From: Oscillospiraceae bacterium
Lineage (GTDB): Bacteria > Bacillota > Clostridia > Oscillospirales > Ruminococcaceae
Length of the DNA stretch: 64,000 nt
Direction of reading: 5' to 3'
Assembly: GCA_018110825.1 (NCBI GenBank)
Contig: JAGBCL010000100.1
Location: 124,001 to 188,000, forward strand
The notes beneath the pieces were generated by a model. It saw only the letters and a list, made by a program, of their open reading frames with translations. It made no database searches and was not told where the DNA came from. Positions within the stretch are counted from its first letter, which is position 1. The number at the start of each line of letters is the position of its first letter. Position numbers and translations under genes: made by a program. Of the stretch, positions 1-8,519 are shown piece by piece.

Positions 1-670
1 AAAGACAATCGTTACAACTGACATTGCAAAGGCTATTGCTGAAGAATACGGCGTTAAGATTATCGACGTACTTACAGGCTTCAAGTTTATCGGTGAACAG
101 ATTGGTTTCCTCGAGGACAAGGGCGAAGAAAACCGCTACATTTTCGGTTTTGAAGAAAGCTACGGTTACCTTGCTGGTTCCTATGTACGTGACAAGGACG
201 CTGTTGTTGCTTCAATGCTCATCTGCGAAATGGCTGCATTCTACCGCACAAAGGGTATTTCCATGCTTCAGGCTCGTGAGAACATGTACAAGAAGTACGG
301 CGTTTACACTCACACTCAGAAGTCCTTCACTTGCGAAGGTGCAACCGGTATGCAAAAGATGAAGGAGCTTATGACAATGCTCCGTACAGACACACCTAAG
401 GAAATCGGTGGTCTTGCTGTAATTCGCTTTGACGATTACCTTGCAAGCACTTCCTTAGACTGCAAGACAGGCGACAAGACAATGCTTACGCTTCCTAAGT
501 CTGATGTTCTTACATTTGCACTTGAAGGCAACGCTTCTGTTATTATCCGTCCGTCAGGTACAGAGCCTAAGATAAAGGCTTACTACACAACAACAGGTGC
601 TACAAAGGCTGATGCTGATGCACTTGAAGAAAAGATTTCCGCAGATTTCCAGAGAATTCTCGGTTTCTAA
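1..670 (+). CDS. Phosphoglucomutase/phosphomannomutase, C-terminal part (5' end outside window)
   Basis: The frame is open from base 2 and ends at TAA 668-670, so about 222 C-terminal residues are present. The family interconverts hexose 1- and 6-phosphates through a phosphoserine in its N-terminal half, which is not in the window. Visible are a domain-3 stretch (FGFEESYGYLAGSYVRDKDA), where this family has its sugar-binding GFEES-type loop, and the domain-4 phosphate-binding motif RPSGTEPKIKAYY near the end. Both are typical of Firmicute PgcA-type phosphoglucomutases. A strong terminator follows directly, so this is the last gene of its transcript. Assignment to phosphoglucomutase rather than phosphomannomutase is by overall resemblance only. 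Confidence 0.88.
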   Translation, partial: KTIVTTDIAKAIAEEYGVKIIDVLTGFKFIGEQIGFLEDKGEENRYIFGFEESYGYLAGSYVRDKDAVVASMLICEMAAFYRTKGISMLQARENMYKKYGVYTHTQKSFTCEGATGMQKMKELMTMLRTDTPKEIGGLAVIRFDDYLASTSLDCKTGDKTMLTLPKSDVLTFALEGNASVIIRPSGTEPKIKAYYTTTGATKADADALEEKISADFQRILGF

Positions 671-679
671 AAATAAATC

Positions 680-717
680 AAGGCTCATTGTTCCGTAAAG
701 GCAATGAGCCTTTTTTA
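680..717 (+). terminator. Rho-independent terminator after the phosphoglucomutase gene
   Basis: AAGGCTCATTG pairs with CAATGAGCCTT around a short loop and is followed by a T run. It separates the sugar mutase from the next gene. Confidence 0.9.
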
Positions 718-731
718 CAAGAGGTGACATT

Positions 732-1445
732 ATGGCTGATACTAAAAAAATCGGAAATACAATCGGAAAAGTAATTTCATTTTTATTCCTTGCAATTGCT
801 TTGATAAATCTTGCTGTTGTTGTTATGACCTCGGCTTTTATGTCTATTGTTCTGATGATTATCTGCACGGCTTGTTTCATCATTGCTTTCAGAAAAAAGC
901 AGTATGATGCAAAGGCAATTGCTATTGAACTGGTTGCTGTTTTGATTTTAGCATATTTTATATTTTTTACCGCTTTTTTTTCAGGATACATGAAGTGGCA
1001 GTATCCCCTTCAACGTTGGTACATTGAATTTATGGCAAATGATGACACTGACGGATTCTTCCCTGACAAGCTTCCTGCAGACGCTGATAATTTCTGCACT
1101 AAATATGTACCTCCTATGATGCAAGGCAGCGGTTCTTATTATATCTGCTTCAATACTGATGGCATTGAGCAGTACAAGGCTTACACGGGAAATGCGGTGC
1201 TATCATTTACTATGGAGGAATACCGCAACGGACTTTCTGTTGAAAATGATGCAAAATTCAATGAACTTGCCGAGGATGGATATGGACTGGATTTTTATGT
1301 AGATATTCCTGATTGCATTGATGAATCAGATAATAATACGGAAATACACATAATCAACTCAAATTTTTACTGGAATCACCCTCACATAGATATAATTTTT
1401 ATTGATTATGATGAAAAGCTGGTTTGTTTTTCAAGTGTTGGATAA
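732..1445 (+). CDS. Membrane protein of unknown function
   Basis: A 237-residue protein starting at ATG after AGAGGTGA. The N-terminal third is hydrophobic, with about three membrane segments (roughly residues 12-35, 36-52 and 62-86). The remainder is a polar, acidic domain of about 150 residues that should lie on one side of the membrane. I recognise no catalytic motif or named family. It sits alone between a terminator and the promoter of the next gene. The tryptophan/tyrosine-rich stretch after the last membrane segment (YMKWQYPLQRWY) is the only striking local feature. Confidence 0.7.
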   Translation: MADTKKIGNTIGKVISFLFLAIALINLAVVVMTSAFMSIVLMIICTACFIIAFRKKQYDAKAIAIELVAVLILAYFIFFTAFFSGYMKWQYPLQRWYIEFMANDDTDGFFPDKLPADADNFCTKYVPPMMQGSGSYYICFNTDGIEQYKAYTGNAVLSFTMEEYRNGLSVENDAKFNELAEDGYGLDFYVDIPDCIDESDNNTEIHIINSNFYWNHPHIDIIFIDYDEKLVCFSSVG

Positions 1446-1451
1446 TTTCTC

Positions 1452-1480
1452 TTGACATAATTATTAAAAACATATATAAT
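1452..1480 (+). promoter_or_regulatory. Sigma-A promoter of the tandem GNAT gene
   Basis: TTGACA (1452-1457), a 17-bp spacer and TATAAT (1475-1480): a full consensus match. Confidence 0.85.
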
Positions 1481-1536
1481 ATTTTTTGTGTGCGTTTTTT
1501 TGAAAAATTATGTCGGATTTATGTGAGGTTATTGTT

Positions 1537-2388
1537 ATGAAAACAAAGGCTTATAATATTTACTGCAAATGTTTCCCTCATCTTCCTTTGGAGGAAGAAA
1601 TGTTCCTGAAACTTATTGACATGGAAAACTGCAAGCTTATCCCCCACTATGAACACGAAGTTCTTGCAGGTTACGGTGTTGTGAAGGGCAACTGTATCCG
1701 TCTGCTGTGTGTTGCTCCTGATTACCGCGGACGCGGCATTGGCAGCAAGCTTATGAAAAAGTGTGAGCAGTACATTGCTGAAAATGGATTTGATAAGGCT
1801 GTTCTTGGTGACAAGGGTTCAGATTTTTTCATTGGTGCGGTTACTCCTGAAAGTCAATGGAATGATATGCGCAACCGTTTCTTTGAGTGTGAGGGTTATT
1901 CTGCTAAAAACGGCTGTCTTGAAATGAAAATGGGACTCGCTGATTTTGATTATGAAAAGCTTGATATTCCTGCTTGTCCCGATGACGTTACCTTCAGTTA
2001 TCTTGACAAGGGCGAAAAGGCTGAGCTTGTTGAAGCAGTTGAAAAGGTAAGTCCTGAATGGATAGAATACTTCACTATGGAGAGTCCTGTTTTTGCGGCT
2101 AAAAAGGATGGAAAAATCGCAGGCTTCTGTATTGTTGACGAAAATGCTGACACGATTATCAGCACTGGTGAAAACAACGTTGGTATGATTGGCTGTGTTG
2201 GTGTTATTCCCGAAATGAGAAGAAACGGCATCGGTCTGCGTATGGTTGCAAAGGCTATGGACAATATCAAAGGGAAAGGCTGTGACGCTGTTTTCATTCA
2301 CTTTACATATCTTGACTGGTGGTACGGCAGACTCGGATTCAAGACCTTCCTGCACTACTGGTTCGGTGAAAAGGAGTTAAATAAGTGA
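1537..2388 (+). CDS. Tandem GNAT-domain acetyltransferase
   Basis: A 283-residue protein with two GNAT folds. The first has the acetyl-CoA pyrophosphate-binding signature in VAPDYRGRGIGSKLMKK (about residues 60-77). The second, C-terminal fold carries IPEMRRNGIGLRMVAKAM, followed by a WWYGRLGF segment typical of the GNAT C-terminal strand. Such two-domain GNATs usually pair a catalytic half with a substrate-binding half; the acceptor is unknown. I chose the ATG at 1537 because GAGG lies 9 bp upstream, whereas an in-frame upstream start has no ribosome site. The stop overlaps the next gene's GTG by four bases, so the two are translationally coupled. Confidence 0.85.
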   Translation: MKTKAYNIYCKCFPHLPLEEEMFLKLIDMENCKLIPHYEHEVLAGYGVVKGNCIRLLCVAPDYRGRGIGSKLMKKCEQYIAENGFDKAVLGDKGSDFFIGAVTPESQWNDMRNRFFECEGYSAKNGCLEMKMGLADFDYEKLDIPACPDDVTFSYLDKGEKAELVEAVEKVSPEWIEYFTMESPVFAAKKDGKIAGFCIVDENADTIISTGENNVGMIGCVGVIPEMRRNGIGLRMVAKAMDNIKGKGCDAVFIHFTYLDWWYGRLGFKTFLHYWFGEKELNK

Positions 2389-2807
2389 TAATTACACACG
2401 AATTTTTTGATGGCAACGTTCCTGCCGAGGCAAGAAAAATCCGTCAGGATGTTTTTATGACAGAGCAAGGATTTTCATATGAATTTGACGATAATGATTA
2501 TATAAGCGTTCACATTCTGCTTTGCTGTGATGACATTCCTGCGGGCACGGGCAGACTTTTCAAGGATAAGGACGATTCTTGGCACGTGGGAAGAATTGCT
2601 GTAAGAAAGGAATTCCGCGGCAAAAATCTCGGTGCGGAGGTTATGCTTCGGATTGAGGACAAGGCTCGTGAACTTGGTGCAGACAAGATTGTTCTTTCGG
2701 CACAGTGCAGGGTTCGTGGTTTCTATGAGAAGTGCGGATACACGGCTTACGGCGAGGTTTATCTTGATGAGTATTGCGAGCATATCAGGATGGAGAAGAT
2801 TTTATAA
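2385..2807 (+). CDS. GNAT acetyltransferase, ElaA-like
   Basis: A 140-residue single-domain GNAT. The core reads VGRIAVRKEFRGKNLGAEVM, and the C-terminal part has the F-Y-E-K-C-G-Y segment usual in ElaA-type proteins, which are compact GNATs of unclear substrate. It starts at GTG inside the stop of the upstream tandem GNAT (GTGA overlap), so the two genes are expressed together and may act together. A terminator follows 14 bases after the stop. Naming beyond 'ElaA-like' is not supported. Confidence 0.85.
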   Translation: MIITHEFFDGNVPAEARKIRQDVFMTEQGFSYEFDDNDYISVHILLCCDDIPAGTGRLFKDKDDSWHVGRIAVRKEFRGKNLGAEVMLRIEDKARELGADKIVLSAQCRVRGFYEKCGYTAYGEVYLDEYCEHIRMEKIL

Positions 2808-2820
2808 AAGATAACGAAGG

Positions 2821-2857
2821 GTTGAGCGTAAAACTTGTTTTTACCTCAACTTTTTTG
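2821..2857 (+). terminator. Rho-independent terminator after the GNAT pair
   Basis: GTTGAG and CTCAAC arms, extended by an A/T-rich inner stem, then six T residues. Confidence 0.75.
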
Positions 2858-2864
2858 TTGAAAA

Positions 2865-2891
2865 GTCAACAATTATCGTTGACAAATCAAC
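2865..2891. promoter_or_regulatory. Overlapping GTCAAC/GTTGAC dyads upstream of the degV promoter
   Basis: GTCAAC-N7-GTTGAC (2865-2883) overlaps GTTGA-CAAA-TCAAC (2878-2891). The dyads lie about 65 bp upstream of the degV -35 box. They may be an upstream operator; part of the pattern echoes the terminator arms just before it, so chance is possible. Confidence 0.35.
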
Positions 2892-2954
2892 GTTTTATTG
2901 ACATTTTGACTATATTTTTTTAATTTTTTTCGGTAAGTCGGTTACATAAAAGTA

Positions 2955-2983
2955 TTTACTTTTTTAATACAATGTGATATAAT
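2955..2983 (+). promoter_or_regulatory. Promoter of the degV gene
   Basis: TTTACT (2955-2960), 17 bp, TATAAT (2978-2983). A long dyad lies just downstream, at about +18 to +43. Confidence 0.75.
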
Positions 2984-3007
2984 AAGTACAAATTATTGTG
3001 CAACTTA

Positions 3008-3033
3008 ACTGTAAACCTGTTACGTTTTACAGT
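3008..3033. promoter_or_regulatory. 26-bp dyad in the degV leader (candidate operator)
   Basis: ACTGTAAA (3008-3015) and TTTACAGT (3026-3033) are perfect inverted arms separated by 10 bp. The position downstream of the -10 box and upstream of the start codon suits a repressor site. I do not recognise the motif as a known FapR or FabT site. Confidence 0.5.
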
Positions 3034-3062
3034 CAATTTAAATGAATGGAGATTTTTTTAGT

Positions 3063-3950
3063 ATGGCAAGAGACTACGTTATTGTTACTGACTCATGCGC
3101 CGATATGGACGAAAATTACTATAATATGAATGACGTCAAGGTTACCGGTTTGCACTACACTATCGGTATCAAGACTTATACGCAGTGCACAAGTGATGAC
3201 CTTACAACAGAAAAGTTCTATGACAGAGTAAGAAGCGGCGTTCTTCCAAAGTCTTCCCCTGTTACATATGAGGATGCTCTTGAGCTTATGGATAGCATTG
3301 CTTCTGATGGGAAGGATATTTTCTTCCTTTGCTTCTCAAGTGAGCTCAGTACAACATATCAGACCTGTCAGATTGCTGCACAGGACGTTATGACAAAGCA
3401 CCCTGAATGTACAATCAAGGTTATTGACTCTATTTCCGCGGCTCTCGGTCAGGGACTCCTTCTCCATCTTTGCGTTAAGAAGAAAAATGCAGGCACTTCC
3501 CTTGAAGAACTTGAAAAGTATGCTGAACGTATGAAGGGGCATGTTGTTCACCTCTTCACTGTTGACAACCTCAATCACCTTCAGAGGGGCGGCAGAATTT
3601 CAAAGTTTTCTGCTGTTATGGGTACGCTCCTTTCCGTTAAGCCTCTGCTTTGTGTTGACCCTAAGGGCGGTCTTAACGGTTACGCTAAAATCAAGGGCAG
3701 AAAAAAGGCTCTTGACACAATGGCTGAACACATGAAGGAAAAGTATCTCCCAGGCGAAAACGAGGAAATCTTCATTTCCGATGCTGACTGCCTTGAAGAC
3801 GCACAGTATCTCGGCAAGGTTATCATGCAGATGATGCCTGACGTTAAGCGTGTAAGATACGGCAAGATTGGTGCTGTTATCGGCTCACACACAGGCGCAG
3901 ACGCTATTGCTGTTGCTTTCATTGGCAAGAGCAGAACACCTGTTGAATAA
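3063..3950 (+). CDS. DegV family fatty-acid-binding protein
   Basis: A 295-residue protein of the DegV/FakB family. Members bind a fatty acid in a buried pocket; FakB-type members present it to the kinase FakA for phosphorylation. Family hallmarks seen: an N-terminal VIVTDSCADM, a SSPVTYEDALELM stretch, LCFSSELSTTYQTC, HLFTVDNLNHLQRGGRISKFSA in the middle, and a C-terminal IGSHTGADAIAVAF. Length is normal for the family. I chose the ATG at 3063 (GGAG upstream) over the ATG at 3042, which has no ribosome site. The gene is monocistronic between its own promoter and terminator. No fakA partner is visible, so a role in fatty-acid uptake is family-level inference. Confidence 0.9.
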   Translation: MARDYVIVTDSCADMDENYYNMNDVKVTGLHYTIGIKTYTQCTSDDLTTEKFYDRVRSGVLPKSSPVTYEDALELMDSIASDGKDIFFLCFSSELSTTYQTCQIAAQDVMTKHPECTIKVIDSISAALGQGLLLHLCVKKKNAGTSLEELEKYAERMKGHVVHLFTVDNLNHLQRGGRISKFSAVMGTLLSVKPLLCVDPKGGLNGYAKIKGRKKALDTMAEHMKEKYLPGENEEIFISDADCLEDAQYLGKVIMQMMPDVKRVRYGKIGAVIGSHTGADAIAVAFIGKSRTPVE

Positions 3951-3966
3951 TTTTTGGGATTGCAAG

Positions 3967-3998
3967 TCCTGCATAGGTTATCTATGCAGGATTTTTTT
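3967..3998 (+). terminator. Rho-independent terminator after degV
   Basis: TCCTGCATAG and CTATGCAGGA arms with a 5-nt loop, then seven T residues. Confidence 0.92.
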
Positions 3999-4094
3999 GT
4001 CATTTCCGCACATTTTTTGCAAAAAATTACTTCCATTTTTAATCAAAGTATGCTATAATATGTTTATGTATTTTTTTTGAAAGGATTTTTGACT

Positions 4095-5819
4095 ATGAAA
4101 AAGCTTATGCTTGGTAATGCTGCCTTCGCAAGAGGGCTTTATGAGGCGGGAGTTACTGTAGTTTCCAGCTACCCGGGTACTCCTTCCACTGAAATCACTG
4201 AATACGCGGCTGAATATGATGAGATGTATGCTGAATGGGCACCTAATGAAAAGGTTGCGATGGAAGTTGCAATCGGTGCTTCAATTGCAGGCTCACGTTC
4301 ATTCTGCGGTATGAAGCACGTTGGTCTGAACGTTGCTGCTGACCCGCTCTACACAGCTGCTTACACTGGCGTAAACGGCGGTATGGTTATTGCTGTTGCT
4401 GATGACCCCGGAATGCACTCCTCTCAGAATGAACAGGACTCCCGTCATCACGCTATCGCTTCAAAGGTACTTATGGTTGAGCCTTCCGACTCCTCTGAAT
4501 GTAAGGAATTTGTAAAGGCTTCCTTTGAACTTTCCGAGGAATTCGACACTCCTGTTATTGTTCGTATGTGCACAAGAGTTGCTCACTCACAGTCTGCTGT
4601 TGAGCTTTGTGACAGAGTTGTTCCTGCACAGAAGGAATATGTAAAGAACCCTGCTAAATATGTTATGATGCCTGCTTTTGCAAGAGGCAGACACGTTTTT
4701 GTTGAGGAACGTCTTGAAAAGCTTCGTGCTTACTCTGAAACATCTTCTCTCAACAAGGTTATTGACAACGGCGGTGATATCGGTATCATCACAAGCGGTA
4801 TTTCCTATCAGTATGCAAGAGAGGCTATGGGCGACAAAGCTTCATACCTCAAGCTTGGTATTGTTAATCCGCTTCCTGTTGACCTTATCAAGAATTTCTG
4901 TGCTAAGTACAAGACTGTTTACGTTATTGAAGAACTTGATGATATTATCGAGACACACTGCAAGAAGATGGGTCTTGACGTAAAGGGCAAGGAAATCTTC
5001 GGTTACATAGGCGAATTCTCTCAGGCTATCGTTGCTGAAAAGCTTCTTGGCGTAAAGAACGAATCCGCTGTATTTGACGGAAATGTTCCTGTTCGTCCTC
5101 CTGTTATGTGTGCGGGATGTCCTCACAGAGGTTTGTTCTACTGCTTGTCAAAGAACAAGATTACCGTATCGGGTGATATCGGATGTTACACACTTGGTGC
5201 AAGTGCTCCGCTTTCCGCTATGGATACTACAATTTGTATGGGTGCTTCCATTTCTGCGCTTCACGGCTTCAACAAGGCACGCGGTGCTGAGGCAGAAAAG
5301 TCAACTGTTGCTGTTATCGGTGACTCCACATTCATGCACAGCGGTATGACTGGTCTTGTTAACATTGCTTACAACGCTACAAATTCTACTGTTATTATCC
5401 TTGACAACTCCATTACAGGTATGACAGGTCATCAGCAGAATCCTACAACAGGCAAGAATCTCAAGGGTGACCCTGCTGCGGCTGTAAATCTTGAAGAACT
5501 CTGCAAGGCTATCGGTATCAAGAGAGTAAGAGTTGTTGACCCTTACAATCTTGCTGAAACTGAGGCTGCTATCAAGGAAGAACTTGCTGCTCCAGAGCCT
5601 TCCGTAATTATTTCCCGTCGCCCTTGTGCACTTCTCAAGTATGTTCAGCACAAGCCTGCTCTCAAGGTTGATACTGACAAGTGCAAGAGCTGTAAGATGT
5701 GCATGAAGCTTGGATGTCCTGCAATTTCTATGAAGGACGGCAAGGCTGTTATTGAGCATACACAGTGTGTTGGCTGCGGAATTTGTCAGGAAATGTGCAA
5801 GTTTGATGCTATCGGATAA
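4095..5819 (+). CDS. iorA: Indolepyruvate:ferredoxin oxidoreductase, alpha subunit
   Basis: A 574-residue IorA. With IorB it oxidatively decarboxylates aryl pyruvates (from transamination of Trp, Phe, Tyr) to aryl-acetyl-CoA and reduces ferredoxin. Domains in order: pyrimidine-binding thiamine diphosphate domain with the N-terminal SSYPGTPSTEI and a central VRPPVMCAGCPHRGLFY; pyrophosphate-binding thiamine diphosphate domain with VIGDSTFMHSGMTGL and ILDNSITGMTGHQQNP; and a C-terminal ferredoxin domain with two 4Fe-4S motifs (CKSCKMCMKLGCP, CVGCGICQEMC). I chose the ATG at 4095, preceded by GAAAGGA. The usual direct iorA-iorB adjacency is broken here by an unknown membrane gene. The downstream acyl-CoA ligase and ACT protein support an aryl-acid pathway. 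Confidence 0.95.
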   Translation: MKKLMLGNAAFARGLYEAGVTVVSSYPGTPSTEITEYAAEYDEMYAEWAPNEKVAMEVAIGASIAGSRSFCGMKHVGLNVAADPLYTAAYTGVNGGMVIAVADDPGMHSSQNEQDSRHHAIASKVLMVEPSDSSECKEFVKASFELSEEFDTPVIVRMCTRVAHSQSAVELCDRVVPAQKEYVKNPAKYVMMPAFARGRHVFVEERLEKLRAYSETSSLNKVIDNGGDIGIITSGISYQYAREAMGDKASYLKLGIVNPLPVDLIKNFCAKYKTVYVIEELDDIIETHCKKMGLDVKGKEIFGYIGEFSQAIVAEKLLGVKNESAVFDGNVPVRPPVMCAGCPHRGLFYCLSKNKITVSGDIGCYTLGASAPLSAMDTTICMGASISALHGFNKARGAEAEKSTVAVIGDSTFMHSGMTGLVNIAYNATNSTVIILDNSITGMTGHQQNPTTGKNLKGDPAAAVNLEELCKAIGIKRVRVVDPYNLAETEAAIKEELAAPEPSVIISRRPCALLKYVQHKPALKVDTDKCKSCKMCMKLGCPAISMKDGKAVIEHTQCVGCGICQEMCKFDAIG

Positions 5820-5863
5820 TTGATTATATACAGATAAACAACACTAAAAAGGGGTAAAAAAAA

Positions 5864-6454
5864 ATGGACGGATTTGAAAAAGAAAACAATGTTTATACTA
5901 ATCCTGACCTTGGTTCAGAAGATAATTTTGCAATTGCATTACTGAAAGGTATTCTCGGTGCAATTGTCGGTGCGATTCCCGGATTTGCACTTTGGCTTAT
6001 TATTGCAAAGCTTGGTTATGTTTCATCACTATGCGGTGCGGTCATTGCAATCGGCTCAGCTTTCGGCTTCTCTTTCATGACAAAGAAAAGTTCGATTTCA
6101 CCGTTTATAGCAATTATTACATGCATTATAGTTATGGCAGGTGCTGTTTATCTGGCAATAAGAATTGACTGGGCATGGGAAATTGCAAAGGTTTTTGAAG
6201 AAACTGTATGGCCTGAATTCAAGGAACTTATGTCGGTTTATGGAATCAGTAATTCTGAGACAAAGGAACTTTATGAAATGTCACTTAATGAAGAACTCGG
6301 GTTCTCTGAACTGAATTTTGCAAATTGTTTCAGCAAACTCAGCATGCTTATTGAATACCTTGACCTTAAATCAGAATATACTATGGAACTTGTCAAGGGC
6401 GGTGCTTGTGCACTTCTTGGTGTTGTTGTTCTGTTCAAGGGTCTAAAAAAATAA
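5864..6454 (+). CDS. Membrane protein of unknown function between iorA and iorB
   Basis: A 196-residue protein with its own ribosome site (AAGGGG). It has four likely membrane segments: about residues 27-52, 56-71, 77-98 and, at the C-terminus, 177-193. Between the third and last lies a polar helical stretch of about 75 residues. I recognise no family. It lies 44 bases after iorA and 29 before iorB on the same strand without a terminator, so it should be co-transcribed with the oxidoreductase. Whether it serves the pathway (aryl-acid transport, membrane docking of the complex) or is a later insertion cannot be told from sequence. Confidence 0.75.
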   Translation: MDGFEKENNVYTNPDLGSEDNFAIALLKGILGAIVGAIPGFALWLIIAKLGYVSSLCGAVIAIGSAFGFSFMTKKSSISPFIAIITCIIVMAGAVYLAIRIDWAWEIAKVFEETVWPEFKELMSVYGISNSETKELYEMSLNEELGFSELNFANCFSKLSMLIEYLDLKSEYTMELVKGGACALLGVVVLFKGLKK

Positions 6455-6483
6455 TTACACAAAATACGAATGGAGAATATGTT

Positions 6484-7056
6484 ATGGATACACGTTCTAT
6501 TATGATTGTCGGCGTGGGCGGACAGGGCTCCCTCCTCGCTTCAAGACTTCTCGGTAACGTTCTTCTTGCTCAGGGATACGATGTTAAGGTATCTGAAGTA
6601 CACGGAATGTCACAGAGAGGCGGTTCGGTTGTTACTTATGTTAAATACGGTGACGAGGTTTTCTCCCCTGTTATCGAAAAGGGTGAGGCTGACGTTATCA
6701 TTTCCTTTGAGCAGCTTGAGGCTGCAAGATGGGTGCCTTATCTCAAGAAGGGCGGAAAACTGATTACTTCCACACAGAAGCTTGACCCTATGCCTGTTAT
6801 CACAGGTGCAGCTGAGTACCCTGAAAATATTGTTGAGAAAATCAAGGCAGCAGGCGTTGAGGTTACTGCGGTTGACGCTCTCGGACTTGCTGAGCAGGCA
6901 GGCAATGCAAAGGCTTCTAACGTTGTTCTGATGGGCAAGGTTGCTTCTCAGACTGAGTTTGATGACAAGCTCTGGCAGGACGCTATTGAGCAGTGCGTAC
7001 CTGCGAAGTTCCTTGAGCTTAACAAGAAGGCTTTTGAGCTTGGTAAGAATGCGTAA
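6484..7056 (+). CDS. iorB: Indolepyruvate:ferredoxin oxidoreductase, beta subunit
   Basis: A 190-residue IorB, the gamma-type subunit of 2-oxoacid:ferredoxin oxidoreductases that completes the IorA/IorB enzyme. It begins with IMIVGVGGQGSLLASRLLGN, the glycine-rich motif of the family, followed by SEVHGMSQRGGSVVTYVKYG, which is highly characteristic of IorB. Length is normal (about 190-200). I chose the ATG at 6484 because GGAGA precedes it; longer readings into the upstream gene lack a ribosome site. Its product would be phenylacetyl-, hydroxyphenylacetyl- or indoleacetyl-CoA, which the next gene's ligase family can also form from free acids or use in reverse to make ATP. Confidence 0.94.
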   Translation: MDTRSIMIVGVGGQGSLLASRLLGNVLLAQGYDVKVSEVHGMSQRGGSVVTYVKYGDEVFSPVIEKGEADVIISFEQLEAARWVPYLKKGGKLITSTQKLDPMPVITGAAEYPENIVEKIKAAGVEVTAVDALGLAEQAGNAKASNVVLMGKVASQTEFDDKLWQDAIEQCVPAKFLELNKKAFELGKNA

Positions 7057-7101
7057 ATAAAGTGACTTGCTTATTTTATTTTTAAATTGGAGGTTTTACC
7101 A

Positions 7102-8409
7102 ATGGCAAATTACTGGAACAAAGAAATTGAATGTATGTCCCGAGAGGACATGAAAAAGCTTCAGGATGAACGTCTTGTTGCTCAGGTAAAGCACGTTTAC
7201 GAAAATGTGCCTTACTACAAGAACCTTATGGACGAAAAGGGTGTTACACCTGATGACATCAAGTCAACAGATGACCTTCACAAGCTGCCTTTTCTCACTA
7301 AGGCTGACCTGCGTGAAGCTTACCCATACGGACTTCTTGCAAAGCCACTTTCCGAATGCGTAAGAATTCAGTCCACAAGCGGTACAACAGGCAAGCGTGT
7401 TGTTGCTTTCTACACACAGCACGACGTTGACCTTTGGGAGGACTGCTGTGCAAGAGCTATTACAGCTGTTGGCGGTACAAATGAGGACGTTTGTCAGGTT
7501 GCATACGGCTACGGTCTTTTCACAGGCGGCCCCGGTCTTAACGGCGGCTCTCACAAGGTTGGCTGTCTGACACTTCCTATGTCCTCAGGCAACACTGAAA
7601 GACAAATTCAGTTTATGACTGACCTTGGTGCAACAATTCTCTGCTGCACACCTTCCTATGCGGCTTACATTGGTGAAACTCTCAAGGAAATGGGTATTTC
7701 CCCTGACGACCTGAAGCTCAAGGCAGGTATTTTCGGTGCAGAGCCATGGACAGAGGAAATGCGCCGTGAAATTGAAAAGTCCCTTGGTATCAAGGCTTAT
7801 GATATTTACGGTCTTACTGAAACAAGTGGCCCTGGCGTTGCTTTTGAATGTGAAGCACAGACAGGTATGCACATCAACGAAGACCACTTCTTTGCTGAAA
7901 TTATTGACCCTGACACAGGTGAGGTTCTCCCTGAGGGCTCAAAGGGTGAGCTTGTTTTCACAAGCCTTACAAAGGAAGCGTTCCCGCTTCTCCGTTACAG
8001 AACCCGTGATATCTGCGTACTTACAAGAGAAAAGTGCTCCTGCGGAAGAACACTTGTCAAGATGTGCAAGCCTATGGGCAGAAGCGATGATATGCTTATT
8101 ATCCGTGGCGTAAACGTGTTCCCAAGCCAGATTGAAACTGTACTTATCGAACAAGGCTACGCTCCTAACTATCTCATTGAAGTTGACCGCAGAAACAACA
8201 CTGATACACTCGACATCAATGTTGAACTTACTGAGGAACAGTTCTCCGATACAGTCAAGGGCATTCAGGAGAAGGAATATGAACTTGCACAGGCTATCAA
8301 GACAATTCTCGGTATCAATCCGAAGGTTCACCTTGTATCTCCTAAGTCCATTGCTCGTAGTGAGGGCAAGGCTGTTCGTGTTGTTGACAAGCGTAAGCTT
8401 CATGATTGA
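7102..8409 (+). CDS. paaK: Phenylacetate-CoA ligase (AMP-forming)
   Basis: A 435-residue adenylate-forming enzyme of the PaaK family, which activates phenylacetate or related aryl acids with ATP and CoA. Visible: VRIQSTSGTTGKRVVAFYT (P-loop-like AMP-binding motif, about residues 92-110), DIYGLTETSGPGVAFEC (the Y-G-x-T-E motif), RYRTRDICVLTREKCSCGR, and RGVNVFPSQIETVL near the C-terminal domain. Length is normal. It starts at ATG 7102 after GGAGG. Placement after iorAB suggests either aryl-acid activation or, in reverse, ATP gain from aryl-acetyl-CoA during amino-acid fermentation; direction cannot be read from sequence. Confidence 0.93.
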   Translation: MANYWNKEIECMSREDMKKLQDERLVAQVKHVYENVPYYKNLMDEKGVTPDDIKSTDDLHKLPFLTKADLREAYPYGLLAKPLSECVRIQSTSGTTGKRVVAFYTQHDVDLWEDCCARAITAVGGTNEDVCQVAYGYGLFTGGPGLNGGSHKVGCLTLPMSSGNTERQIQFMTDLGATILCCTPSYAAYIGETLKEMGISPDDLKLKAGIFGAEPWTEEMRREIEKSLGIKAYDIYGLTETSGPGVAFECEAQTGMHINEDHFFAEIIDPDTGEVLPEGSKGELVFTSLTKEAFPLLRYRTRDICVLTREKCSCGRTLVKMCKPMGRSDDMLIIRGVNVFPSQIETVLIEQGYAPNYLIEVDRRNNTDTLDINVELTEEQFSDTVKGIQEKEYELAQAIKTILGINPKVHLVSPKSIARSEGKAVRVVDKRKLHD

Positions 8410-8416
8410 AAAACCA

Positions 8417-8459
8417 AACCCTAAAGGGTTAGGTCTCCGAGTTTTGCTTTGCAAAACTC
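8417..8459. other. Two perfect hairpins between paaK and the ACT gene
   Basis: AACCCTAAAGGGTT (8417-8430) is a compact palindrome, and GAGTTTTGC-ttt-GCAAAACTC (8439-8459) is a 9-bp stem with a 3-nt loop. Neither is followed by a clean T run, so these look like mRNA-stability or processing elements rather than a terminator. Confidence 0.5.
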
Positions 8460-8519
8460 TTAAATCAAAACCATAAGGATTTTAGTTTTAATTCCACATA
8501 AACAAAGGAGGAAAATATT

